Positions 35,564 to 46,367 of a stretch of 64,000 nt of DNA are shown piece after piece. Source of the stretch: Mytilinidion resinicola (lineage: Eukaryota; Ascomycota; Dothideomycetes; Mytilinidiales; Mytilinidiaceae); NCBI RefSeq assembly GCF_010093595.1, contig NW_022985468.1, positions 130,615 through 194,614 of the forward strand, given 5' to 3'. The notes under the pieces were generated by a model. The model was not told the DNA's origin, ran no database searches, and saw only the letters and a program-made list of their open reading frames with translations. The position numbers and the translations under genes are program-made. The first letter of the stretch is position 1; every line of letters starts with the position of its first letter.

Positions 35564-37339
35564 CTAGTCTGGAGATTCTGATGTCGACTGTATCACTATC
35601 AACGCACCAAACTCTTCGTCTTCGGCTTCGTCCCGGTCTTCGTCTGAATCAGCGTCGTCATTATTGTCGTCTGATTCCTCAAAATAGTCGTCGTCTGATG
35701 TAGTAGGAGTTGTAGTTTCATCGCTATATTTCCAAAACGCCGTAGGACCTGCGGGTCCGTGGGGATCGAAGTCCTTGTCGAACCAGGTGCCTATGACTCC
35801 TCTTTCTGAGCGCACGCCACCTACCTGAATGCTCTCACTCCGCCACCGCTCTTCGCCCCTTTAGACATGTCAGCCAGGGTCCTTGCAAGATTTCCAGGCC
35901 ACTTACGTCGAGAAGATTGATATCGTTGTCCATCGAACTTCGCCTGATGGCGTCATGCTTACAGTACCTGCAAGGACTGTTAGTACATGGATCGCCAAAG
36001 TAATCGCGAGGAATCCGACCTCTGATGCGAGAATTGGCATTAGCATCCCACGAAGCATCTATAGCTTGGGACTTGCCCTCGAAGTTCACGTTTGGTAGTT
36101 TGCCCTTTACGGTAGGTGGTTCGATACTCGAAACTTTGATTATCATACGGATAAGTCGTGTAGCTTCTCCGGCGTGAAGTGGACTTCGGGGTTGGTCTTC
36201 TGGGGGCTCTTGCGAACCGCCGAAGTTGAATGCGAAAAGATCGTTATAGTCTATCCATAGCCGTCAGCAATTATCTGGATAACCTTGGCGATGACTAGAT
36301 ACCTAGAAAACAAACGATCTAAATTGTCAGCTAGAATCTCATTTAGGGTGCACATTTCTGGGTACTCACTCGAATCCAGTTCCCGGATATGGCATATGGA
36401 TCTTGAGCTTCCAGCGGTATCTCAGGCTCGTATGGTAAAGGAACATACGATGATTGAAGCGTACTTCGTGCCACTCCGGCGAATGGTCGCGCCCAACTCG
36501 GTTCTATCTTCCCCGGCGTGGCAACATAAGCTCTGAAGTTCCGCGATAAGATGATTTGAATAGCTTCGACCATCTCCCAGTCAACGTCAAGAGTCCCGTC
36601 GTTGAGATACGGCCCCCAGAACGTCTTACTAGTGTAGTTCCGCAAGTCATACACCCGGGATCGGGCGAGTGCTTGCAATGTATGGCCATGTAAGATCTGC
36701 TCAGGTGAGCTCGTACCGTGGTAGCAGTGTAGCCGGGCGGTGAGTTGGCGTAGTTCATGCGGCTCAAGGGTATCGACCGAGATTCGGAATAGACCTGCGC
36801 GTTCGAACATAGACGATCCTGCTAGGAATGTCGCTTTGTTGTCCGGATTCTTGAACGAGACAGCTAGAAAGGAAAGATTCAAAGAGCTTCCTTCCGAATC
36901 ATCTGGGTCTTTTGAGGCTGTGTGGAGAAGATCACTCATCACGCTCGTGACGAGTCCGAAATGGGATGTCTAGAGATACTTTCAGAATAGGTCGAGACAA
37001 CGAGTGACATTAGGTAATTACTTTGGTTTCCACATCATCAGACATGAGGATTTTCTTGCACATGATTATCTTCGGTAGTTCCGTCTCCCATTGCGGCTCA
37101 GGCAAGCCTGGAATTCGGCGCGGATCATCCTGCAAGAGGTCAGAACGCTTCCTTCTTAAGCCAATTGAGCGGATGCAACGAACAAAGTTCTTGAGATATA
37201 AAGTTCGAAATATCCTCCGATTCTCTTTGATGAAGGCATTGAAACCGTGAGAGCACTTCGAACATGCAGCTAAGTCTTCGGGATTAAGCTCCTCTATGAT
37301 GCGTATCAGGACATCGTAGCAGAGATCGAGAAGCTCCAT
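35564..37339 (-). CDS. F-box protein
   Basis: Model complement of join(35564..35858,35907..35967,36020..36250,36303..36318,36370..36969,37022..37339) closes phase and gives 506 aa. The F-box occupies the N-terminus (MELLDLCYDVLIRIIEELNP onward, with CSKCSHGFNAFI), so the protein probably links a substrate to an SCF ubiquitin ligase. The rest is the conserved body of a mould-specific F-box family: YDLRNYTSKTFWGP, IVCFLDYNDLFAFNF, SIEPPTVKG, GGVRSERGVIGTWFDKDFD and PHGPAGPTAFWK. The C-tail is very acidic. One exon is only 16 nt (36318-36303) and is required for the IVCFL motif. Substrate unknown. Confidence 0.85.
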
Positions 37340-37681
37340 GGCAAAGGAAACGCTAGAGGGTGATTGAAAGGAAAAGGAAACTGTGACACAGCGACGCCAG
37401 TGGAGGTGTTACCAAAGCGATCTCGGTATCGAGGTCGTTGACGATGAGACGGCAGGGGCGGGGAGGGGAACTCGGAGATAAGACGGTCGCAATTTCACGT
37501 GACTATTGCGAGTCATAGCCACTTTAAGAATCAATACAGATTTATGTCTAGAGCTAGTCAAGTTGTTCTAGATGATATTTTCAGCTGTAGTTCATGGGTA
37601 AGGTCACTAAGTACAGCAAATCGTCTCTCTTCCATTTGTTCGTAAACTCATAACCCAATTAACCATTTATGTAATCTTCGC
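37340..37681. other. Intergenic between F-box and aquaporin genes
   Basis: 342 bp: promoter of the F-box gene on the left side and 3' region of the aquaporin gene on the right. Nothing else is seen. Confidence 0.45.
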
Positions 37682-39048
37682 CTAGTTAAGAGATTCGTCG
37701 CCATGCATTCCTCCAGACGCCAGCCCATGGAATGCCGCGTCGGCTGATCCCATAGCAGGGCTCTCCAACCGCGGACCCTCACTATCAGCATTAGTGTCTA
37801 CTACTCCTGGTGCTTGCTTCTCGAAGTTGACGAACCCATCGGGCTGCTCCGTTCTCCGCATTGGCAGCATCTCTTGCTCAGAGCCACTTGTCCCGACCCC
37901 TTGAGTGCGAATCCGTCCTTCTTCCATCTCCGCGGCCTCCTTCGCCGCCTCAGCCTCCTTGGCCTTGGACGCATCTTGACCCGGATTTGCAGTCTCAAAC
38001 TCCAGCATCTTAATAAATTTGTAAAAGCCTGCAGCAACGATAGCGCCGAGGATAGGGCCAAGCCAGTAGATCCAGTGATAGTGGTGGAAGGAGTGGTTTA
38101 CGACGCAAGGGCCGAAAGAACGTGCTGGATTGAGGGAGCCTCCGGTGAAGTACACGCCTGATTGCAGGTAACATCAGAAGATGCTTGACCAGTTAAAAAG
38201 GCGTGTGTGTCAATTACTTACCGGTCAACTCTGCAATGAAAAGGCTGAGGCCAATGCCCACAGGCGCAATGAACGTCCCCTTATGCTTTTCGGCCGCAAG
38301 CATGAAGATGGTGAAAACAAGCTCCGCAGTCAAGAACATCTCGATGAATAGACCTTGCACTACAGTGGTGCTACCTCCGAGGGATGTCTGGACTGTCAAA
38401 GGGCCGGGAAACATGCAAGCTACTAGTGCAGCTGCCGTAATGCCACCGAGGACCTGAACGAACGCGAGAAGAACACCGCGAAACCATGGAAGGGCACCAA
38501 TCAAGCACATTCCGAAGGTGACCTATGGGGTGTCAATTTGCTAGCAGAAGATCATCTGGATAGCCGGGACCTTACAGCTGGATTGAACAGTCCGCCACTA
38601 ATGCGAAAGAAGACCCATGCATTTACTGCTAGGGAGAACCCAAAGGAAAGGGCGATGTATTGCAATTGTTGCGGGTTCGATTCAACCTGTGCCGCCGTCT
38701 TGCCCGTTGATGATGATGGAATGTTGTTCGCGACTTGGGTTCCAGAGAGCGCAAAGTATAGGAATAGTACTGTGCCAACGTACTCACCGCACATAGCGAT
38801 GAAATGGTTTCGGAAGCCGTGAGGTACATACTTCAACAGGGGCAGATGCAATGCTTCTAGGTGATGTTCAGCAAGGGGGTCCGCAGCCTTCGTGAAAGGA
38901 AGCGCGAGGGCTAGGATAGACGTAATTAGTGGAGCCTCAGACAACGTAGAGATGACTTCGAGCAGCTACCTGCGGATTGCACGGGTTCCTTAGAAGAATC
39001 AGCATGATGTTACCAATGCTTCTTTGGCACGCTTACGTTGATATTCAT
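37682..39048 (-). CDS. Aquaporin (MIP family)
   Basis: Model complement of join(37682..38157,38222..38522,38576..38910,38970..38988,39037..39048) closes phase and gives 380 aa. Six hydrophobic helices surround two canonical half-helices: FNPAV with NPA at 120-122 and SLNPARS with NPA at 232-234 followed by the pore arginine R235. The first helix begins [19 protein letters not shown]; the C-tail is long, charged and probably cytoplasmic. Two intact NPA boxes favour a water (orthodox aquaporin) channel over a glycerol facilitator, though solute range cannot be read from sequence. The start relies on two microexons of 12 and 19 nt. They supply the only available ATG and bring the phase exactly to [10 protein letters not shown]. 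Confidence 0.85.
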
Positions 39049-39215
39049 GGCAAAGATGATTTAGTAGGTAGACTGGGTCTAGTAACACTACTACGTGACG
39101 AAAGAAGAAAAAGGGAAGGGCAACTATTAAACAGTTTCCTGGTACTCGGGGCTGTCAGTGACAAATATAGTATAGAACGCCCCACGTCACTTTTACAGGC
39201 CAGCGACGATAGCTG

Positions 39216-39379
39216 TAACGTCGTTCACCCAGAAGCGAGAAACACCGAGAAGCGAGAATTGGTGAGGATTTGAGGGGCCGAGCGGCTAGTCGAAACTTTT
39301 CCCAGCGTGACTAAATCTGCTCGCGAAACACTCGTTAATGGGTAATTCTCGCTTCTGGGTGAAGGACCAAGGGACGTTA
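39216..39379. mobile_element. Diverged MITE copy
   Basis: It starts TA-ACGTCGTTCACCCAGAAGC and shares with the neighbouring copy the inner sequence GGTGAGGATTTGAGGGGCCG and the inverted right arm ATTCTCGCTTCTGGGTGAA. It is longer and mutated: the right terminus is interrupted (GGGTGAAGGACCAAGGGACGTTA) and the middle carries extra sequence. It probably cannot be mobilised without repair of its ends. No coding capacity. Confidence 0.7.
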
Positions 39380-39413
39380 AGCGACAACCTCTGATCGAAC
39401 TCCCCAGTTTCGT

Positions 39414-39542
39414 TAACGTCGTTCACCCAGAAGCGAGAATCACCCATTACCGAGAATGGGTGAGGATTTGAGGGGCCGAGGGCTAGTCCACTCCACCAAT
39501 TCTCGTTAATGGGTGATTCTCGCTTCTGGGTGAACGACGTTA
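39414..39542. mobile_element. Palindromic MITE, intact ends
   Basis: A 125-bp element flanked by TA on both sides (39414-39415 and 39541-39542). Its terminal inverted repeats are about 35 bp and nearly perfect: ACGTCGTTCACCCAGAAGC on the left is mirrored as GCTTCTGGGTGAACGACGT on the right, and both arms run on through GAGAATCACCCATTA. TA duplication and ACGT ends fit a non-autonomous Tc1/mariner- or pogo-type element. No reading frame. A second, diverged copy lies 35 bp to the left in the same orientation. Confidence 0.8.
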
Positions 39543-40089
39543 TTCATTCCAAGATCAAACCCTACTACAAGGACGTAAGCCGCGGACAACAACAAACGTC
39601 CTGCCGTGCCGGAATTTAGTCAAGGTCGTCACCGTGCGTTAGGAAGTTTCGAGGCAGTCTTAGGCCGGTCTACGAAGACTCCTAGGACAAGTATAATTGG
39701 CGCTGAGCCACAACGCTTGTGATCTTCGTAACGGCGGAGGAGGGAAATTCGCAGGTGTCGCCGCCATCTGGCCGTAGCTCGAGCACCATGGCTGGATTAG
39801 GAGCCCCGACCAAGATGGTGACGATTCGGGCTTCGTCAGGCGGCGAAGTAGCCTTAATTGAGCGAAGTCGTATAATTAAAAGCTAAAGGGCCAGCCACAG
39901 TGACGTAGAGAAAATGAGAGACCAATCGTGAATAACGGACCCTATCTGGCGCGAACGCACTAGCTCCCGTCGTAGAATGAATACGCAAGCCCTCGGTACT
40001 TGGCCCGAATTGCCATTGATAAAGCAAATAGGGTCCAGGCCTCGACCGTCGTGCCTTCGCACGTACATACATGTACGGGGAAGGTTATG

Positions 40090-41472
40090 TCAAAACTGAC
40101 GACTTACTATTAGTTGGCCCGAGTGTCCCGATTTTGAAGCATTGCGCGAGCGAATTCGCTTGTAACATTCACTAGTAGTCGCATGGTACTCATCCTCGGC
40201 TTCCTGCTCTTTACTATTGGGAGACGCAAGACAATCTCTTAGCGTTTGGGCGATGACCTTGTGTTCGGAGCACAGTATGTTCGCAAAATGTGTTCTTTGG
40301 GGGCGTGGCATAACAAGAATGTAGCCGCTTTGCACGTTGCTCAGAATCTTGAACGGTTGCAGCACCTACTCTCGATTAATACAGACAAATCTTGGGTGTA
40401 TATACATACCAGCTCAAGGTCAGAACGCGATTCGTGGACGTTGTGGTAGAGTCCACGGCTGACAACAAGCTACGTATTTAGGTCAGTCGAGGCCCCACGA
40501 CGGATCATCTAGAGTTCTTACATTGCGGCGCTTGGCATCCTCGCTACCAGGATCGATTCCCTGCCTTCGTAGTATCCAAGCACTTGCTGACTCAAGTTCC
40601 TCTTGGACTTCGAAGAACGGTCCTCGAGCGTCAATGATTAGCTCTTGGATGACCGGGGCTTTCTGGAGTCGCTTGCAAAGGTCATAGACGCGCTCCCTCA
40701 GTGAAATGATTCGGTTCGGATAGATTTTGTCCTGATCGGTATTTGCTGGGGAAATGACGATATGAACTCGACGTGACATTTCGAATGGATAATCTTCTAG
40801 AAAAGCTTGCCATCTTTCAAGGTCAGTCATCTTACTATAGAAGATAGATCACTTTTAAATTGTGCCATGTAACAATAACTCGGCAGCGAACAATTCTGCA
40901 TCCACCTACCCTCTGAATGGACCTCTGTACCTGTAATCCGCAATGGTTGTAGCGTAATGTGCGACCAGGATTGTCTGCTGAGTGTCGTGAAACAGGCAGT
41001 CCTGAACCTCTCTTCGAATCTGGCGATTGGTGCCAGCAATTCCAAGGCCATTCCAGGCGAGACCGAATTCGTTCAGCGTCACAATCCCATCTGTGGCTGC
41101 TCGGTGGGCGCGACGGGGCCAATTAGTGCAGGCGCGAACAAACTCATCTTGCTGTGAAGGCTCCGACAACGCTATCGCACCGAACTGCTCGTATTCAGGA
41201 GTACAAGGCTCGGTAGTTACGGGGCAATTCCACGACCATACTGGAAGGCCTGGTTCATGTGGGAATTCTGTGACATGATCCAAGGCTCGCCTTTGTAGTC
41301 CGTCCCTGCGAACAGCGCCCCAAGGGTACATGAAGCTGAAGATCCGTCGCCGGAGCTCTGTTGGAAGTCTTAGAAATGGCGGAACTGCTGCTGTGTCGTC
41401 AGACGCGTCGTCTGAAACCGACTTGACGGTCATTCTTGCGACCTGAGAGCCAAGTTGAATGGTGAAATCCAT
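40090..41472 (-). CDS. 2EXR/F-box-like protein, paralogue 2
   Basis: Model complement of join(40090..40365,40410..40469,40522..40834,40931..41472) closes phase and gives 396 aa. The 2EXR-type motif FLRLPTELRRRIFSFMYPWG lies at 33-52. As in paralogue 1 there follow RRAHRAATDGIV, LGIAGTNRQIRREVQDCLF, ERVYDLCKRLQKAPVIQELIIDARG and a last exon starting VLQPFKILSNVQSGYI. The two genes are clearly homologous in sequence and partly in exon layout, are inverted relative to each other and lie 5-6 kb apart. The third exon is 60 nt. An upstream in-frame extension to 41541 lacks family similarity, so I use ATG 41472. Function unknown; the motif suggests a protein-interaction adaptor. Confidence 0.72.
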
Positions 41473-43851
41473 AGTACTAGTAGTATTCACGTGGTGTAAC
41501 CGACTACCTAGGTGGAGTCTCCGGGAGAAGTGAGCAGACAAAACTTATCAAAGGAGGTTGGTGTCAGTGACTCCGTGAGATGAGGCTTAGGAGCTTCTGC
41601 GTTGCCTAAACCGCGGAGGAAAATGAGGCTAAGAGGGAGGGTCAGTCAGCACGCATATTCTGTCTATTCAGGCGGCTGAGAGCGCTTATAGAGCTCGAGA
41701 TTGTGATACCGGATACCTAAGATGGAGAACTGGGTAGAGGATAGATGCCGGATTACCGAAGACGGGGTGGTGTCACGGTCTTGGGTGCGACAGGCGGGTA
41801 AGGCTGAACTATTTAGGTAAGGCTTGCAAACACCTCCCGACCCAGTCTATCTCCGCAGACCTCCACCTTTCAACCATCTCGTTGCCATCTAGGCTCAATC
41901 CTTTACGCCCCTAGTCATCAATGGCTGCCTTTCAGACAGCGTGCGTGTTCACTGCTGGGCGATTCTTGGCCCTCAACGTGGTCGTCTTTTGACCCCTAAC
42001 ACCTACTAATCGCAACGAGATTGCTGGCTGTTATTAATACTGTGTAGCTTCTCCCGACGCCATATCCGTCTCATCAAAACCCTCGGACAAGCATTAATTA
42101 CTTTGAACTCTCTTAGTTACAATTGTCAAACCAAAAAAAACAACAAGCCCGGTCGGCTCCAAGCACGCTCCCATCTTTGACAGACAACTACCTCCCTAGC
42201 ATCCAAACATGCGACAAGAACTTGCAGCAACTAGGCACTAGGAGTGTTTGGTAACTCTCATGACGGGCAATACAATGGACAACGGATACTGCTCAGAATG
42301 CTTGGACGCGTTGTGAGGGATTTGGGAGGAAAAGCGAAAGCTCTTGAGCTTCTACGACACGGGGTCATAAGTTTGAGCACTCGGATATAACACTACCAGG
42401 GCTCACTCCTGCTCGCTCAATACCACTGTGGAGGAGTTATCCCGCTATTTGGTAGCCGCTTAGCCAAGACGCTGTCTAAGTTCCAGTGCATCAATCTTTA
42501 CATCCTCATCACGGTTATTCCATTGCACAGGCGTTGCTCTTGCTCGCTCGACACTGCTGTAAGGGGTAGCTTAACTATCAGGTAACCGGTAGGCCAAGAG
42601 GCTGCCCAATTGCTACTGCATCGTCATTTGATCCGTACTCAGAGTTTCAAACGCCCGAAGAGGTATTCCAGGCAGTGGTAAACGAATGAGCTCAGGTTCT
42701 TGGCACGACATTGTGCTTATGCGTGAGGCGGTAGGGTAGGCCTTTTGAATGCAGTGGAAAACCTGTCGGATGGACACACGCTCGCTTTCCATTTTCTAGG
42801 CTCGTATCAATGTTTGTGGTGGAATCCTGAATGCATACGAGTCCACTCTTGGCGCTGACATCTAGGCCTCACCAGGTATACATATGTCTGACAGCTAGAC
42901 GTCGCCCATTTCCTTCTGCTCTGACTCCCGCTCCATTATCCAGAACAGCTACCCAGACTCAAGCCTTGTTTTTCAGTATCTAAGTGTTTAGCCTTATAAC
43001 TCCCTGGACTTGTAGCTCTCTAGCCTCGGGGCACACCATAGACCACACACTACTACCAGCCACTACGGTTATCCGTTTCCAGACACCAGCGAAGGCCAAT
43101 GCAGAGTAGGTACGCAACATGAAGAACCTATCTGCGTAATGGGCTTATGCAGGCTGACATATGGCCCGCGCCCACGAAATTGGGGGCCAGTGGATTATTT
43201 CAGGAATCTGACTGCATGAGTGCAGGAGAGGGAATGGGGAAGCGAGGAGAGCGTCGAAGTCCCTTCTAAGACCAGTTTCTCAAGTTTTTCCCGAGAAAAG
43301 GAAGGTGGAAGAAAAGCATGCCTCTAAGCGACAACAAGTATCACAAGGCTATGAAATCGGAAAAAGACGGGCACGAGGGATCGTCACTTGAACTTTTGCT
43401 ACAGTCTGTTCGCAGGTCTCGGTGGAAGCGGAGCTGAAAGTCTACTATGAAGGCCGCGGGCGAGGTTGGAGCGACCCTTCTACTGTGTGTGTTGATGCCT
43501 GGTTGCTGCTGGATCATCTGTCGGGACTAGTTTAAAAACAATGTGCTGTAGGGGTTGTAATGGATAAGGTTCATATCGATTTATAGGGTTGGAAGCAGTA
43601 CCCATGAAAGAGCAGGACACCGCGAGTGCGTGATCGAACGCTACTTCGTTTGATCCCACATCGACAAACTCAGCGCTAAAGATCTCAACCCCACCGATCT
43701 CCGACCTTTCGAAAGAGAGAACCCCTATCGAACGCAACCTTCAACCCTTCACATCATAACGAATCCGAAAAGGACAAAACCAACCATGATCCATCGCAGA
43801 GACCACGCCGAAACACCCCTCCCAACCCTCACCCTCATCCATTCCCACCGC
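41473..43851. other. Gene-free region with degenerate repeats
   Basis: No gene is supported in these 2.4 kb. At 42396-42626 two imperfect ~100-bp copies of one sequence stand head to tail. Just before them (about 42277-42320) a plus-strand frame reads GYCSECLDAL then a stop, resembling YCPECLEAL in the last exon of 2EXR paralogue 1, so a third relic is possible. A frame at 43480-43737 (-) has no ATG and is not called. Confidence 0.45.
42396..42626. repeat. Degenerate ~100-bp direct repeat, 2 copies
   Basis: Copies at about 42396-42495 and 42525-42626 share GCTCGCTC, CACTGYTGT-like, TATYWGGTARCC, TAGSCCAAGASGCTG and ACTGCATC/CAGTGCATC blocks in the same order. Similarity is moderate, roughly two thirds by eye. 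No coding frame is kept. Confidence 0.5.
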
Positions 43852-44997
43852 CTAACCACTCCCCCCCTTCCTAACCCCCTCCCACCACACCCCCGCCCGC
43901 CTCGCCGTCCTCTCCCCCGCCCCCTCAAACCCATTAAGCTTCCCCACCAGAAAACAATCATGCGGCGCCGCCTCCTCGATATCCAGCACGACCCTATTCC
44001 CCGCCACAGCCCCCATCTCATCCGCAAACCTCTTGATATCAAAATACAGCACCTCCACCTCGCCCGCATTCACCCACACCGGCACCGGCGTCGCGAACGG
44101 CGCCCTCAGCGCATCAATGTACGGGTCCGAGAGCAGCGCGAGCCCCCCGAGCCCACTATACGCCGCAATGCCCCAATTCACGAACGAGACGGGGAGGTAG
44201 TCGACGTGGAAATGCGCGTTCGCGACGACCGACGCCTCGTCGGAGCGCAGCGGGCTGATCCATGGCGAGAAGAGCCAGCACGCGGCCGGGTTCGGGATGC
44301 TGAGCTGCGCGCCGTGCTCAGCGAGGTACCGCGTCAGCGCGATGGCGAGGTTGCCGCCCGCCGAGTCGCCCGAGACGATGATGTTCGCGGCTGGGACACG
44401 CAGCGCGTGCACGAGGTGCAGGTAGGCGGTGACGACGTCCTGCAGCGCGGCGGGGAAGGGGTTCGAGGTCGCCGAGGCCGGGAGCGTCGAGAGGCGGTAC
44501 TGCGGCTTGAGGATGTGGGTGGCGCCGGTGTGCTGGAGGAGGAGGTTTGCGGCGAAGCCGCTTGCTTCGGTGCGGCCGTCGCCGATGACGAAGGCGCCGC
44601 CGTGCATGTGCAGGACGATGATTGCGGTGCTGAAGTCGGCGGTTTGGGAGGGGGGCGTTGGGTACCATGTTGCGCCGATGGTTGCGGGCTTGACGGCGTC
44701 GTTAGAGGCGAGGGGGCCAGCGTAGTAGGACGCTTGAGCGGGGGCGATGGTGATGAATCTGTCTTTCTCTTTGCCGGGGTTCAGGGTCAGCGCGCCGTCC
44801 ATTTGGATGACGGTGCTGTGGTGGAGGACTGCGTTTAGGAGGCGCCCGCCAAAGGCTTGTTTGAAGGTCCAGGTGGGATGTTGGCGGCCGCGTTGGAAGA
44901 TGTACTTTAGAATCCAGATGGGCATTTGGGCTAGAGTGGCTCCCATTGCGAAGAGCACGTAGATGCCCTTGAAGGGCTGTTTACTGAGGATCGTCAT
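43852..44997 (-). CDS. Alpha/beta hydrolase, HSL family, membrane-anchored
   Basis: Single exon, 381 aa. An N-terminal hydrophobic helix (about 11-32) probably anchors the enzyme in a membrane, possibly the ER. The catalytic domain belongs to the hormone-sensitive-lipase (alpha/beta hydrolase 3) group: oxyanion motif HGGAF at 132-136, nucleophile motif GDSAGG at 210-215 with Ser212, an acidic residue in the GEVEVLYFD segment (312-320) and catalytic His346 in APHDCF. Such enzymes hydrolyse esters of lipids, sterols or xenobiotics; the substrate is not deducible. Third codon positions are very GC-rich, which creates a 350-codon shadow frame on the opposite strand. Complete. Confidence 0.85.
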   Translation of the reverse strand: MTILSKQPFKGIYVLFAMGATLAQMPIWILKYIFQRGRQHPTWTFKQAFGGRLLNAVLHHSTVIQMDGALTLNPGKEKDRFITIAPAQASYYAGPLASNDAVKPATIGATWYPTPPSQTADFSTAIIVLHMHGGAFVIGDGRTEASGFAANLLLQHTGATHILKPQYRLSTLPASATSNPFPAALQDVVTAYLHLVHALRVPAANIIVSGDSAGGNLAIALTRYLAEHGAQLSIPNPAACWLFSPWISPLRSDEASVVANAHFHVDYLPVSFVNWGIAAYSGLGGLALLSDPYIDALRAPFATPVPVWVNAGEVEVLYFDIKRFADEMGAVAGNRVVLDIEEAAPHDCFLVGKLNGFEGAGERTARRAGVWWEGVRKGGSG

Positions 44998-46367
44998 GAC
45001 TGTGGAGAAGGGTGAAATGCGGGGAGAGGGGGGAAATGGGACTTGAATAAGTCAGAGGCAAGGAATACCATCGTTGGGGGCTGGATGTCTTTATACCATT
45101 TGATGGCTGACATTTCGTTGCACAAGGGAACTTGTCCTGTCGGGCAACAGTCCAAATAGGGTCTCCTAAAATGGTGTGGGGTCCATAAGCCGAGGTGGAA
45201 TCTGGGTAACTCCACCCACTCCGCAGCTGGCTCGGGGCTGGATCAAGGATGTCAAGTCGTAAGCGTGAACGTTATTTGCACCTTTGGACGTATTGCTTCT
45301 AGCTCTTATTACCAAGGCCGCGCAAGAATTTAACCTGTTTAGAGATTCGAGGATCCCTTCCCTCGATTTGTCAGATCTCTTAGGGCTAAGAAGTATTACA
45401 TGCAAACTCGACCATTCTCTCAACCGTCTCGATTGCCCTCAGAACACGAGCATCTGTAGTTAGGGAACGTAATCCTTGCTAGCGATTTGGAGCCTATGGG
45501 TCCCTATAGAATGCTAGACATATGAAAGAGGTGATATTTGAAGACCAACGAGCTATGCATGTACTAACAAGAAGCGGACTCGGCCAATTAAGTCAGAGTA
45601 AGCACCATCGATTCAGTCAGCTAAGTGAATTTGAACCTACCTATTGGTAACAATTTTGGAAAAGAGCCTAAACATAATTGAACTAGTCTTGCTCGATTAA
45701 CATTACAACTTTTCTATTAGGTGCAAGTCCTAGACACGGTGAACTACAAAGCGTTCATAGATTTAGAAAGCTGACAAAGTTGGTACAAGACGCCGACATC
45801 AGGCCTACTTGAAATATCGGTTTTGGAACCTCGGAGCATGCTGATTAGTTGCTCAGCAGTCTAGTGAAAAGAAGTCAATCCGATGAATCAAACGAATTGG
45901 TGCCAACTGAGATACAAGATATCCTTAAATTATAATACTGTGTCATCCTCAATTTTCTTATCTCTCCACCAACAGGCCCAAGCTTCAAGTGCTTTCGGGT
46001 AGAATGTTTCGCTACTTGATCATACACCCCACCAGCGCAGCAATGGTATATAACGAGTCCTACACTGCCACGATAGGACGTCAATGTTTGACATCCGGAA
46101 CCAGCCCACATGAAACACCGTTCGCCGCCCCAATCAATTTTGGGAACATGAAAGATTGATTTTCCAAATTTCGACCGAATGCAAAGATACAATGGTGGGT
46201 ATTGAAGGGGTGGATAATCCAACACGAAGCATGAAATGTGTGGAAAAAGGAAAGCCCAAGGCACTGACTGGTAATCAGCGCCTCGAGTCTGAATGGACCA
46301 TACATTAGTCATGGCAAGCCATCCAAAGGCCAGACCAATATGGTCACTTGGCCTGTTCAACTTGCTA
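44998..46367. other. Intergenic, nothing recognised
   Basis: 1.4 kb of moderately A/T-rich DNA between the hydrolase start and the end of the next gene. Frames such as 45875-46360 (-) show no domain and no splice logic. The left part should contain the hydrolase promoter. Confidence 0.5.

Larger units (their letters stand above)
39049..40089. other. Intergenic with two MITE copies
   Basis: Besides the two palindromic elements at 39216-39379 and 39414-39542, nothing gene-like is visible. The right half (39543-40089) is downstream of 2EXR paralogue 2. Confidence 0.5.

Noticed and set aside
36251..36302. A 33-nt intron in the F-box gene
   Set aside because: An alternative splicing solution with a 16-nt exon (36303-36318) and introns of 51-52 nt gives the family motif IVCFLDYND and normal intron sizes.
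38665..38690. tRNA B-box-like GGTTCGATTC
   Set aside because: It lies within aquaporin coding sequence and no A-box or cloverleaf can be drawn around it.
43480..43737. Small minus-strand frame just downstream of the hydrolase
   Set aside because: It starts with a non-ATG codon, has no recognisable family and no splice context.
43786..44838. 350-codon plus-strand frame opposite the alpha/beta hydrolase
   Set aside because: Shadow of the high-GC3 hydrolase; the sequence is an Arg/His/Pro-rich low-complexity translation.
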